Below are positions 12,201 through 19,897 of a DNA stretch of 64,000 bases, piece after piece. The stretch covers positions 1,317,673-1,381,672 of the forward strand of contig NZ_CP067393.1 in the NCBI RefSeq assembly GCF_016653615.1, in the 5' to 3' direction. The notes under the pieces are model-generated. The model made no database searches. It worked only from the letters and a program-made list of their open reading frames with translations, and was not told the DNA's origin. Each line of letters opens with the position of its first letter. The first letter of the stretch is position 1. Position numbers and translations under genes: made by a program. Source of the DNA: Entomomonas asaccharolytica (GTDB lineage Bacteria; Pseudomonadota; Gammaproteobacteria; Pseudomonadales; Pseudomonadaceae).

Positions 12201-15200
12201 AACAATAGTTTGTTTAATACCAGAATAATTACTTAGCCGCGCTTCAATTTCACCTAATTCAATTCTAAAACCTCGAATTTTAACTTGGAAGTCATTGCGG
12301 CCAATATACTCAATATTACCATCTGCTAAATAACGTACCAGATCGCCTGTTTTATAAAGCCTGCTATTATAATCCTCAGCTTTTTCTTGATCGGTTTGGA
12401 AAGGATTATTAATAAATACTTTATTGGTCATTTCAGGGTTATTTAAATAACCACGCCCAACACCAGCCCCACCAATATATAGTTCACCAATAACACCCAC
12501 TGGCACAGGCTGTAGTCGCTCATCCAATATATAAGTTGTTGTATTGGTCAGTGGTTTACCAATGGTGACGGTTTGCTTAAATGGAGCGGTTGCTTGATTG
12601 GTTAAATAAGCTGTAGCATAAGTGGTTGTTTCTGTTGGGCCATATACATGAACTAAATTAACGTTTGGATAGTATTCTCTAAATTTATTCACATGAATGG
12701 CAGAAGAGGCCTCACCACCAAATAACACGTATTTTAACTGAGCTAAATTAGTTAATTTAGCATCTACTAATGTATTGAAAAAGGCTGTGGTGGAAAAGAA
12801 ATTAGTAATTTTATAGTCAGCAAGTAACTGATTAAATTTCTCCAGATCTAAGAAGTTATCTTTAGTCGCGATTACTAAACTTGCCCCATTGAGTAAACAG
12901 CCAAAAATATCGTAGGTTGAAGCATCGAATTGATAACCAGAGATACTTAATAAATGATCGTCTTGGTTAATCTCAACATAATTAGCATTGATGATTAAAC
13001 GATTAATATTATGGTGTTCAATCAACGTGCCTTTAGGATTACCAGTAGTACCACTGGTATAAATAACATAAGCTAAATCATGTGGCGTAGTATCAATAAT
13101 AGGATGAGCTGTTGGATACTGTGCTAATGTATTTACAAAAGCTGGCTCATCGATACAGGATACAGGGATATCTACAGCTAAAGAAGTCACCTTATCTTGA
13201 TAATGTGATTGAGTAATGATGGCTTTTAGTTTTGCATCTTGTATAATAAAGCCATTACGTTCATTAGGTGCATCAGGATCCATAGGTACATAAGCTGCAC
13301 CTGCTTTTAAGATAGCTAAAATACAAACAACAATTTGTTCTGAGCGATCCAGATATAACCCAACGAGATCATTAGGCTGAAGCTGATAAGTGGTTTGTAA
13401 ATAATGCGCTAATTGATTAGCGCGTTCATTGAGTAGCTCATAAGACAATTGTGTTTGATTAAAGATAACCGCTGTATTATGAGGTGTTTTTTGTAGTTGT
13501 TGTTCAAATAACTGAACCACAGTTTTGTCATTTGCATAGGGCTTTTTAGTATTATTTTTTGAATAAATTAATTCTTCATAGGCGTCCCCGTTTAAATATT
13601 TTAATTTGTTGATAGTTTGTTGTTGTTCACATAAGTTAGCAAATTGTTTAAGAATAGATTGATAAACAGTAATGTAATTTTCTATGGTGTGTTTATCAAA
13701 AAGTGAAGTGGCGTAATTAAATATTCCTGTGATTACCTCATCAGAATCATCTAATGTAGTCGTAATATCAAACTTAGCTACCTGATATTGTGTATCTTCA
13801 ACTTGATAAGGCTCTAATAAGCCATTAATTGCTTTTAATTGTGAGCTACCAAAGGACTGCACACCAAACATTACTTGGAAAATAGGATGTCTTGAGGAGT
13901 CTTTCTCAATTTGAAGAGCATCAACTAATTTTTCAAAAGGTAAATCCTGATGTTTTTGAGCTTCACTAACTAATTGTCCTGTTTGTTTAATAAATTCTAC
14001 TAGTTGTTGCTCAGATTTAATTTGTTGTCTTAAAGCTAAAGTATTTACAAAGAAGCCTATGGTATGCTCAATAGCCTGATAATGTCTACCAGCAATAGGT
14101 GTTCCTAATACAATATCTTTTTGATTACTTAAAGCACCTAATAACAGATAATAACCACTAAGTAATACAGTATATAGACTAACATTCAAATTTGTTGCGA
14201 TGGTTCTTAACTGTTGGCTTAATTGGCTATCCAATTCAAAATAAACATCTTGACCTTTGTAATCAATCTCTAATGGTCGTACATGATCTATTGGTAGATT
14301 TAATGGTTCATAGTCAGTGAGTAGTTGTTGCCAGTATTGCAGCTGTTCATCAAGCACTTTGCCTTGTAAATATTGACGTTGCCATAAAGCAAAATCTTTG
14401 TACTGGGTTTCAACTATAGGTAATTCGAGTTCTTTAGCAAGCTCATTAGCTCCTTTTTGCTGAGCTTCAAGATACTGGTAAGCTTGGATAAATTCATTAA
14501 TAAAGAGATCAAGAGACCAACCATCAAAAGCAATATGATGGATAACAATGGCTAGATAATGTTCATTGGCTAATTGATAACGATTAATAAAGATAGGGTA
14601 TTCTGAATCTAAAGCGTATATATGATGAATATGCTGATATATAGTACTTTGTAAGTCTTGTTGGGAAAGACATAGATTAGAATGAATGGCAAAAGGCATG
14701 GTTTGTAAATCCATTACCTGTTGATAGCCAAGCCCTTCTGAATTTGTTTTAATTAATGAGCGTAATACTTCATGACGTTCCATTACTATAATAATAGCTT
14801 GTTCCACAAGACTAAAATCAACTACAGGGTTTACTTTAAATACTAATGGAATATTATAAGCATCACTGCCACCTTCATAAGAGTCGATAAACCACAACCT
14901 TTCTTGTGCAAAGGATAATAGTTGTTGTTGAGGATTATCAACTGTAGGGGCTACAATAGAAATTTGTGCAGTTTTAGTATTATCAATAAATTCAGCTAAC
15001 GTGCGCACAGTACGATGAGCAAAAATATCAGCTACATGGATTTGTTTAGTAAATAATCTAGCTAACTTACTGGCTAATTTAATCGCTAAAATACTATTAC
15101 CACCTAACCTAAAGAAGTCGTCAGTAACACTAATAGTTTCACTTTCTACACCCAAGAACTCCGCATAGGCTTCAACTATTTGTTGTTCAATAATGCTGCT

Positions 15201-18116
15201 AGGCGCTATGTATTGTGTCTGCGTAATAAAAGAGGGTGCAGGTAAGGCACGGCGATCAACTTTGCCATTTATATTAATAGGGAATGACTGCATGTGTACA
15301 AAGGTAGCGGGCAACATGTAGTCTGGTAAGAATTGTTGTAAATAATTTAGTATCTCATCATTATCGAAAGCTTTATCAGCCACATAATAGGCAGCTAAAT
15401 ATTTATTACCTGCATTATTATCTAGGGCTAGAACAATAGACTGTTTAATAGCAGGATAATTATTTAAACGTGATTCAATTTCACTTAACTCAATTCTAAA
15501 GCCACGAATCTTAACTTGGAAATCATTACGACCAACATATTCAATATTACCATCCGCTAAATAACGAACAAGGTCGCCCGTTTTATATAATTTACTATTA
15601 TAACCTTGAGCTTTTTCATCAGCAGTTTGGAAAGGATTACCGATAAACACTTTATCAGTCATTGCAGGGTTATTTAAGTAACCACGCCCAACACCTGCAC
15701 CACCAATATAAAGTTCGCCAATAGCACCTATAGGAACAGGTTTTATTTGCTCATCTAAAATATAAACAGTTGTATTGGTCAAAGGTTTACCAATAGCAAC
15801 AGTTTGATTAAAAGGTTCTGTTGCCTGATTTGTTAAATAAGCTGTAGCATAAGTGGTTGTTTCTGTTGGACCATAGACATGGACTAAATTAACATTGGGA
15901 TAATATTTTCTAAATTTATTTACATGAATAGCAGATGATGCTTCACCACCAAATAGTACATATTTTAAATGAGCTAAATTAGTTAGTTCAGCATCCACCA
16001 ACGTATTGAAAAAAGCAGTGGTTGAGAAAAAGTTTGTAATTTTATAATCATTAATTAATTGATTAAACTTTTCTAAATCTAAGAAATTATCTTTAGTTGC
16101 GATTACTAAACCTGCACCGTTTAATAAGGAACCAAAAATATCATAAGTAGACGCGTCAAACTGATAACCAGAGATACTCAATAAACGATCAGTTTCATTG
16201 ATCTTAACATAATTAGGATTAATAATTAGACGATTAATATTATGGTGTTCAATCAACGTACCTTTAGGGTTGCCCGTCGTACCACTGGTATAGATAACAT
16301 ACGCTAAATCACATGGTTTAGTTGTATTTGTGGGATTAGTAATTGGGTATTGTGCTAAAGTTGCAATAAAAGCCTGTTGATCAATACAAGATACTGGGAT
16401 ATCTACTACAAGTGAGCTTACCTTAGCTTGATAATGTTGCTGAGTAATAATGGCTTTTAATTTAGCATCTTGCATAATAAAGCCATTACGTTCATTAGGT
16501 GCATCAGGATCCATTGGTACATAAGCGGCCCCTGCTTTTAGTATCGCTAGAATACAGACTACGATTTGTTCAGAGCGATCTAAGTATAATCCTACAAAAT
16601 CATTAGGTTGGATATTATAGGTTGTTTGTAAATGGTGTGCTAGTTGGTTTGCTTGCTGGTTGAGTAGTTCGTAAGATAGCTTTTTTTGATTGAAAATAAC
16701 AGCAATGTTAGCAGGATTTTTTTGAACCTGTTGTTCAAATAGTTGAATCACTGTTTTGTCATTAGCATAGGGTTGTTGTGTGTTATTTCTAGAATAGATT
16801 AACTCTTGATAGCTTTCTTTATCGAGCAAATCAATATCTTTAGTTAGGGTGTGAGTAAGATCATTGACTAGATAGTCTAACAATTGAACAAATAATTTTT
16901 GGTATAGCTTAATAAACTGTTGTACAAGTTGTTTGTCTAAGTGTCTATCATCAAATTTAACACGGTAGTTAATACAATTATTGTATTCTTCCTGTTCAAA
17001 AACTAACTTGTTAGCTAAGTCTATTTGTAATTCATGATTTATTTTTTCGCCATGAATACCATTAAGATGAGTTTGATGGTCACGGAAAAAAGTTTGTACA
17101 AAGGCAACATCTAAAATATTCGGATTATCAACATAAGACATAATCTCATAGACAGGTAAATACTTACCAGCAGATTTTTTAAGGCTTTTATAGTATTCAA
17201 TAACATTATTAAGAACAGTTTGTATAGTAGTGTTATTATCAAAATGATAGTTGATTAACAATGTATTAACATGTGATCCATACTGTAAATCTTTACCTTC
17301 TAACATGGCTACTGGATAAGCAAGAGGAATATTAGTTTGCCTTGTCATTTTATGCAGCAGTAAAGCCATTACTAGCTGACCAAACATGTAAGTAGTAATT
17401 TTATATTTACGACGGAAGGTTTTTAATTGCTTATCAACTTGTTCATCATAACTAAATAGATACTCTGTAATAAAAGGTATAGTTTGCTTTTCAGAGGGTA
17501 TACTGGTTGCTTTTAAAAAAGATAAATCAACACTTTGTACTTCTTTTAAATGTTCTTTCCAGAACGACTCCATTTGCTCTTTTTGGGTAGTAAGTATCTG
17601 TTGGTAGTTATTATAAAGCCTTTGATGCATTTCAGTTTGAACATCAAGGGTAGGAACTTCATAATCAATACCATTATAATTTTTACGAATCTTTTCCCAT
17701 ATTTCTTGGGTACTAATACCATCTACCACAACATGATGAAAAACGAACAATAGCCGATATTGTTCATTAGCTAATTTGATTAGATGTATTCTCGCGAGAA
17801 GATCTTTTTCCAAATTAAAGGGAGAGGTAACGATCTCATAAAGTTCTTCATCAGATAACGGCTGATCATAATAAGTTACAGAATTTTGAACAGGGGGAGA
17901 GGGGATCCAGCAAATACCTTCTGCTTCATTAGATATAGTATGGCGTGTTATAAAATGTTCATTAAATATCTTATTAAAACTAGCAGTAAATTTCTTTACA
18001 TCTACCTCCCCCAAAACTGTATTGTCAATCACAATGTTGTAGTCGCTGCGAAGAGGGTTAGATAACCACTCATAATAGAAAATTGACTGATAAGGGGTCA
18101 GTTTAATGTTTTTCAT
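3231..18116 (-). CDS. Four-module non-ribosomal peptide synthetase with terminal thioesterase
   Basis: Domain order from motifs (approximate residue): C1 (HHVVVDG, 128), A1 (FDASTYD, 653), T1 (LGGNS, 1003), C2 (HHIAFDGW, 1195), A2 (FDASTYD, 1730), T2 (LGGDS, 2080), E (HHLNIDAVSW, 2272), C3 (HHAILDGW, 2735), A3 (FDAHAFE, 3262), T3 (LGGNS, 3600), C4 (HHIAFDGW, 3790), A4 (FDVSVWE, 4329), T4 (LGGNS, 4680), TE (GWSLGG, 4812; distal DCDHYK). C3 begins YPANSLQQGFIYH, the style of condensation domains that accept a D-residue donor, which fits the epimerase before it. Hand-read pocket codes: A1 and A2 both DAYFLGVTYK (bulky aliphatic-like, unsure); A3 DAFFTGVVWK (unassigned); A4 DVWHFSLVDK, the EntF-type serine code. 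Inferred product: a tetrapeptide X-D-X-Y-Ser released by the TE. C1 before the first A domain suggests an acyl or aryl starter or an upstream donor. No tailoring or siderophore genes lie nearby. Confidence 0.95.
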   Translation of the reverse strand: MKNIKLTPYQSIFYYEWLSNPLRSDYNIVIDNTVLGEVDVKKFTASFNKIFNEHFITRHTISNEAEGICWIPSPPVQNSVTYYDQPLSDEELYEIVTSPFNLEKDLLARIHLIKLANEQYRLLFVFHHVVVDGISTQEIWEKIRKNYNGIDYEVPTLDVQTEMHQRLYNNYQQILTTQKEQMESFWKEHLKEVQSVDLSFLKATSIPSEKQTIPFITEYLFSYDEQVDKQLKTFRRKYKITTYMFGQLVMALLLHKMTRQTNIPLAYPVAMLEGKDLQYGSHVNTLLINYHFDNNTTIQTVLNNVIEYYKSLKKSAGKYLPVYEIMSYVDNPNILDVAFVQTFFRDHQTHLNGIHGEKINHELQIDLANKLVFEQEEYNNCINYRVKFDDRHLDKQLVQQFIKLYQKLFVQLLDYLVNDLTHTLTKDIDLLDKESYQELIYSRNNTQQPYANDKTVIQLFEQQVQKNPANIAVIFNQKKLSYELLNQQANQLAHHLQTTYNIQPNDFVGLYLDRSEQIVVCILAILKAGAAYVPMDPDAPNERNGFIMQDAKLKAIITQQHYQAKVSSLVVDIPVSCIDQQAFIATLAQYPITNPTNTTKPCDLAYVIYTSGTTGNPKGTLIEHHNINRLIINPNYVKINETDRLLSISGYQFDASTYDIFGSLLNGAGLVIATKDNFLDLEKFNQLINDYKITNFFSTTAFFNTLVDAELTNLAHLKYVLFGGEASSAIHVNKFRKYYPNVNLVHVYGPTETTTYATAYLTNQATEPFNQTVAIGKPLTNTTVYILDEQIKPVPIGAIGELYIGGAGVGRGYLNNPAMTDKVFIGNPFQTADEKAQGYNSKLYKTGDLVRYLADGNIEYVGRNDFQVKIRGFRIELSEIESRLNNYPAIKQSIVLALDNNAGNKYLAAYYVADKAFDNDEILNYLQQFLPDYMLPATFVHMQSFPININGKVDRRALPAPSFITQTQYIAPSSIIEQQIVEAYAEFLGVESETISVTDDFFRLGGNSILAIKLASKLARLFTKQIHVADIFAHRTVRTLAEFIDNTKTAQISIVAPTVDNPQQQLLSFAQERLWFIDSYEGGSDAYNIPLVFKVNPVVDFSLVEQAIIIVMERHEVLRSLIKTNSEGLGYQQVMDLQTMPFAIHSNLCLSQQDLQSTIYQHIHHIYALDSEYPIFINRYQLANEHYLAIVIHHIAFDGWSLDLFINEFIQAYQYLEAQQKGANELAKELELPIVETQYKDFALWQRQYLQGKVLDEQLQYWQQLLTDYEPLNLPIDHVRPLEIDYKGQDVYFELDSQLSQQLRTIATNLNVSLYTVLLSGYYLLLGALSNQKDIVLGTPIAGRHYQAIEHTIGFFVNTLALRQQIKSEQQLVEFIKQTGQLVSEAQKHQDLPFEKLVDALQIEKDSSRHPIFQVMFGVQSFGSSQLKAINGLLEPYQVEDTQYQVAKFDITTTLDDSDEVITGIFNYATSLFDKHTIENYITVYQSILKQFANLCEQQQTINKLKYLNGDAYEELIYSKNNTKKPYANDKTVVQLFEQQLQKTPHNTAVIFNQTQLSYELLNERANQLAHYLQTTYQLQPNDLVGLYLDRSEQIVVCILAILKAGAAYVPMDPDAPNERNGFIIQDAKLKAIITQSHYQDKVTSLAVDIPVSCIDEPAFVNTLAQYPTAHPIIDTTPHDLAYVIYTSGTTGNPKGTLIEHHNINRLIINANYVEINQDDHLLSISGYQFDASTYDIFGCLLNGASLVIATKDNFLDLEKFNQLLADYKITNFFSTTAFFNTLVDAKLTNLAQLKYVLFGGEASSAIHVNKFREYYPNVNLVHVYGPTETTTYATAYLTNQATAPFKQTVTIGKPLTNTTTYILDERLQPVPVGVIGELYIGGAGVGRGYLNNPEMTNKVFINNPFQTDQEKAEDYNSRLYKTGDLVRYLADGNIEYIGRNDFQVKIRGFRIELGEIEARLSNYSGIKQTIVLALDNNIGNKYLAAYYMADEAFDSNDLLNYLQQFLPDYMLPAVFIHMHAFPITSNGKANLRALPKPVLTNTKNYQAPTNDTELLFCNTFAEVLRLQADSISIEDDFFKLGGDSISSIQLANRIRQSLNYYLSIKDIFTYRTVKALSDHVLKNQDNVIATIQSEQGVLEGNIPLAPIQQWFFANRELGKLPAYHHWNQAFLIKVPKLDIELLRLSLNKLVEYHDILRATYQDSLTGYYHSTIAALPFDSIDIKGLTETQITQQLTQWQNQFNFAEGPLFHIGYLEGYEDNSARIHIAVHHLNIDAVSWRIIKNDLQRLYQFFAEQNKSLDSAIDASTILGDKGTSYRQWVNKQQNYPNFTVQGFDSEQAYWHETVKGLDNYNQQLASYRTDTLNKTKIQLSKEQTTVLLRDVNKVYGTEINDILLTALASALKLVFNLNQHYIHLEGHGREDLFNDIDINNTVGWFTCMYPVKLDVKEQGIVQNLPVIKDYLRSIPHHGFGYGVLVGYIEQPLPAICFNYLGQFDSDEQHSYWTFSNESSGVAMSSENRNTDLLALNGGILNGQLQFAVEGYLNSAQLEYFSVAFTQQLECLITELLLLNRSYLTVSDINHVISKNLLDKIQDNNEITAIYPANSLQQGFIYHAIVQGELDNAYRIQMIWDYQNPLQADLLHKAWQLSQEKHPTLRLRFSWDEDFIQIVDKTNTFNWQFIDLSDQAEDQQLIATSNLLETDRQINYNLAQGGLFRIYLIKYNEQHYRCIFNNHHAILDGWSLPILLHDVHQNYLALLNNQPINRQEDKSYLAAQAFLQAQTHKTDEFWKNYLNQDNQENLESLLKPEMRHINLSEHRYIEDPQELSITIAKQQGEQLIQLCKSHEFTLNALMQYCWHQQLSIYGNTDTTTLGMTVSGRNLPVDGIETSVGLYINTLPITLEHTEDTLINIVKNLQTHINNVNNHSNVNLTELQKSANRLFNSLFVFENYPVSDSNNEQLKIVFKEGKEKLDYPLGIVVYEKAGEINFKIKYAGELFDQQTITRILQGVELTLEQLLNNPNIHVNQLKLLTTQEHTQLIQNQAAQTVPFTQNKLISQLFEEQVQQTPNNIALVYEDVQFSYQQLNDYTNQLASYLRQLLAIKPDDLIGLYLDKSEHMVISILAVLKAGAAYVPMSPQTPVERTQLMIADTQCKAVLTNQHYCGQLNTIAENYSTQIIDIDNPLLINKLVNFDKQNITSQTQANNLAYIIYTSGTTGQPKGVMIEHHTLANLATVQQDILDLARCNLHNKPKNVLWYSSYVFDAHAFEIYNALLNGHCLHVLAETKRLDFTALSSYIKQRNIDFAFIPPALLDKNETLQLPVLTVGGEATSKELVNQYCQQGVKLINVYGPSETTVWATAHPYQKDDINTNIGRPIHNVCTYILDKYLRPVPAGVIGELYIGGAGVGRGYLNNPEMTNKVFIDNPFQTEQEKAQDYNSRLYKTGDLVRYLADGDIEYIGRNDFQVKIRGFRIELGEIEARLNDYPTIKQALVLALDSTTGNKYLAAYYVAEEALTNDELLRYLQQFLPDYMLPAAFVHLTSFPVTINGKIDRHALPKPSLISQEQYIAPTTETEQLLVECYAEFLHIAAETISISDDFFRLGGNSILAIKLASKISKLFAKPIHVADIFAQRSVQALAKFVEQSKGEHACIIAPVVDNPQQQLLSFAQERLWFIDSYENGSNAYNIPLVFKVAPSIDIAIMEQAIVKVIERHEVLRSVIKTNSDGLGYQQILSLSSTPFVVDTFICSSQEDLDQHIYKHIHRVFKLDRELPIAVNHYLLGNDNYISMIIHHIAFDGWSIELLIKELTHYYQYLTALQQGQVEQAEQWLLPAIDIQYKDYALWQRQYLQGKVLDEQLHYWQQQLADYQPLNLPTDYVRPLQIDYSGKDINFQLDTKLSQQLRSLAAELNVSLYSVLLSGYYLLLGAFSNQQDIVIGTPIAGRHYQAIEQTIGLFVNTLALRQQISAEQTLVEFIQHTGQLIIDAQKHQDLPFEKLVDVMQIEKDSSRHPIFQVMFGVQSFGNNLTTDTEQLFLPYQAAGTEYQVAKFDITTMLDDSKEAITGIFNYATRLFDEQTIMHYITVYQCILEQFASLCEKQQTITQLNYLNKDTFAKTIYQWNQTQCDYPKNTTIHALFEEQVQKTPNNIAMVYEDNRLTYQQLNQSANKLAHYLRDNFAIQADDLVALCLDRSQHMLISILAILKAGGAYVPMDPQAPAERISYMLADTKTKVVLTTNTSYEKVKALATTEQVVINLQAPETILEITNYSSDDLTPVAQPNNLAYVIYTSGTTGNPKGVMLEHQGVVNRIVWMHNQYPITEQDHILQKTNYTFDVSVWELFWANWYGACIVFAHPELYKDNLYLAELIEREQVNVLHFVPSMLVAFVETLATQTELQSKVQNLKYLFCSGEALNLYEVKKCHSLIPNCEVHNLYGPTEATVDVLYYDCNNPDITDVLIGKPIANTSAYILNEQLQPVPIGAIGELYVGGDGVARGYLNNASLSAERFIANPFQTAEEKQQHYNSRIYKTGDLVRSLPDGNIQYLGRNDFQVKIRGFRIELGEIEARLTQYSAINHSIVIAYEHSSGSKYLVAYYTSPQEIDSQLLHDYLHKNLPSYMIPSYFIHLTELPITSNGKLNRRALPKPNFTETITYVAPENAIENTLCQVFSSVLKISNTEISMLDNFFKLGGNSILAMLLNNKINEAFKIKLRLVDILTTNTIRELAIKIANTKEQFNPIMLLNSAQDKPQMFMIHPGLGGCEVYNSLANKLNGHHHCYGIDSYNFYHEQKIDDLTLLTQYYLEHIETILNKDEPITLLGWSLGGQIALELAANLEARGIKDIKVYLLDTWLLNEDDLKLNDQPIDLVHIMKELNIPAYLKPKVESMMEIDNKLSVQPLSSKLKKAQVVLFKANKIHGSAELYQRYPLNNIDAYITYPNQLQLVEIDCDHYKILEKEQEIISYITELVS

Positions 18117-18276
18117 TTTTGTATAACCTATAAATGCTGAAATATAGTAAAACTACATTGATGTACAGATAATCATCATGTTTATTGTTGTCGCTAATAA
18201 CAAAGGAAATTAGGACAATTTTTTGCTAACACCAAAAATTAGTTAAAGTATTAATTTGAACAAATAAGAAAAGACT

Positions 18277-18531
18277 CTATTGAGTCTGTTTACATCCAGG
18301 ACTAAATAATTTTCTTAACAGAATAAATTGATTGGTAAGTCTGAAGGATAGACGATATAAAATATTAAAAGGAGTATGATGGTAATTAAGAAATATTTTG
18401 TTTATGAGTTTTATAAAAAAATAGAAACTTATTGAGATATTATTTAAAAAAAATAATGATGGTTTTTTATTATCCCTATGTCCTTTTTTTATTAATGAAT
18501 AAAAAGTTTTTTCATTAATTTTGTTGATCAT
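18277..18531 (-). CDS. Small basic hypothetical protein upstream of the NRPS gene
   Basis: An 84-codon frame beginning MINKINEKTFYSLIKKG has a GGGAG ribosome-binding site eight bases before the ATG at 18531, which favours this start over an upstream alternative at 18579. The protein is rich in Lys, Phe, Leu and Asn and ends LLRKLFSPGCKQTQ. One hydrophobic stretch (ISFYFFIKLI, about residues 32-41) may be amphipathic or membrane-associated. I recognise no family. It lies 160 bp upstream of the NRPS on the same strand, so cotranscription is possible. It could also be a chance frame in AT-rich DNA. Confidence 0.4.
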   Translation of the reverse strand: MINKINEKTFYSLIKKGHRDNKKPSLFFLNNISISFYFFIKLINKIFLNYHHTPFNILYRLSFRLTNQFILLRKLFSPGCKQTQ

Positions 18532-18769
18532 CCTAATACTCCCTATGTTCCTATTAAAAACTGCTGTTAAGGATACCAAGTAAAAGATAATACAAAACTA
18601 TACTTTGGTATAATATACGAATAATATTAATATGCTACTTAGTGTTTTTGGTAAAGTTAAAATCAGTAAATTAACTGATTTTTCTAGCTTTTTTGGCAAA
18701 AATCGGTGCAAATTTGCATAAATTAGGGCTAAATATTATTTATAATAAATAAGGTATTAATTTTATTAA

Positions 18770-19894
18770 TTAGGTCATTTGCGTAATGGTTTTTCTGAAA
18801 CGAGCTAATGCAAAAGTGAAAAAACTAATGCCTAAGATAGTTAAAAATAAGAAAGGTATCCATACCGTTTCAATACCCGCCCCACGAAATAAAATCGCTT
18901 GACCAAGTTCTACAAAGTGAGTGGTAGGCGCTATAAGCATTATATATTGAACAAGTTCAGGCATACTTTCGCGGGGTGTACTACCTCCTGATAACATTTG
19001 CAGAGGCAGTAGAATTAGCATTAATAACATACCAAATTGAGCCATGCTCCGTGCCACGGTTGCTAAAAAAATTCCCATTGAGGTAGTGGCAAATAAATGT
19101 AGTGCAGCACCACAAAGAAATAGCCATTTAGAACCAATAATAGGTACTTTCAGTGCCAACTCTACAATTAGTACAAGTGAACAGCTGGTTGCAATTAAAA
19201 CCGCTAAACCCATTGACCAAATTTTAGATGACATAATTTCAAAAGGTGTAACCGGCATTGCCAGTAAGTGTTCAATCGTACCATGCTCTCTCTCACGCAT
19301 TAAGGCTGCACCTGTTAAGATAATAGAGAGAATAGTGACCATATTAATGGTTTCTGTTACTGAGCCAAACCAAGCATGGGTTAAGTTAGGGTTATAACTC
19401 GTACGTAATGCTAAATCAACGGTTGCTGTTTCAGATGTACGATAGCGTTGTACATATTCATTAATTTCATCCAATACAATTTGTTGTATATAGCCACTAC
19501 CTGTAAATGCTTGACTCATTCGGGTTGCATCGACATTTAATTGAATATCAGGTGTTTCTCCTTTCAGTACATCGCGCTGAAAGTAAGGAGGAATATTAAG
19601 CACAAAAGTATATTTATCTTCGTCCATTCCTGTGTCCATTTCTTTTAAAGAAATTTTGGTAGGCTCGTTAAATAAAGGAGGGTAGAAAGCATTAATAATC
19701 TGCCTTGATAAAGGTGAATCATCTTCATCTACGATGGCAACAGAAGCTAATTTTAGGGTATCAGGAATGGAGGTGGCCGCTGTATAGATAGAGGCTGTAA
19801 AACAGTAAACAATAAGTATCAACATTACAGGGTCGCGCGCTAAGCCCCATAATTCTTTCATTCCTAGCTGATAAATATTTATAAGTTTCTGCAT
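18770..19894 (-). CDS. yhhJ: ABC-2 type transporter permease, YhhJ-like
   Basis: The 374-aa protein has one N-terminal transmembrane segment (about residues 22-42), a large periplasmic domain, and five to six C-terminal helices, the ABC-2 permease topology. The region around LMREREHGTIEHLLAMPVTP (about 205) is the cytoplasmic coupling motif of this family. Length and gene order match E. coli YhhJ (375 aa), the permease next to RbbA. It starts three bases after the rbbA stop on the same strand and is the last gene of the operon. It probably pairs with the permease part of RbbA. The exported substrate is unknown; an NRPS product is possible but nothing in the sequence shows it. Confidence 0.88.
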   Translation of the reverse strand: MQKLINIYQLGMKELWGLARDPVMLILIVYCFTASIYTAATSIPDTLKLASVAIVDEDDSPLSRQIINAFYPPLFNEPTKISLKEMDTGMDEDKYTFVLNIPPYFQRDVLKGETPDIQLNVDATRMSQAFTGSGYIQQIVLDEINEYVQRYRTSETATVDLALRTSYNPNLTHAWFGSVTETINMVTILSIILTGAALMREREHGTIEHLLAMPVTPFEIMSSKIWSMGLAVLIATSCSLVLIVELALKVPIIGSKWLFLCGAALHLFATTSMGIFLATVARSMAQFGMLLMLILLPLQMLSGGSTPRESMPELVQYIMLIAPTTHFVELGQAILFRGAGIETVWIPFLFLTILGISFFTFALARFRKTITQMT

Positions 19895-19897
19895 AAA

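Noticed and set aside
3231-18116. NRPS as an enterobactin-type siderophore synthetase because A4 has the EntF serine code
   Set aside because: No dihydroxybenzoate genes, siderophore receptor or esterase lie nearby, and the enzyme has three further modules with an epimerase.
18117-18276. Fur box upstream of the NRPS
   Set aside because: Only a short GATGATTATC-like half match is present; too weak to call.
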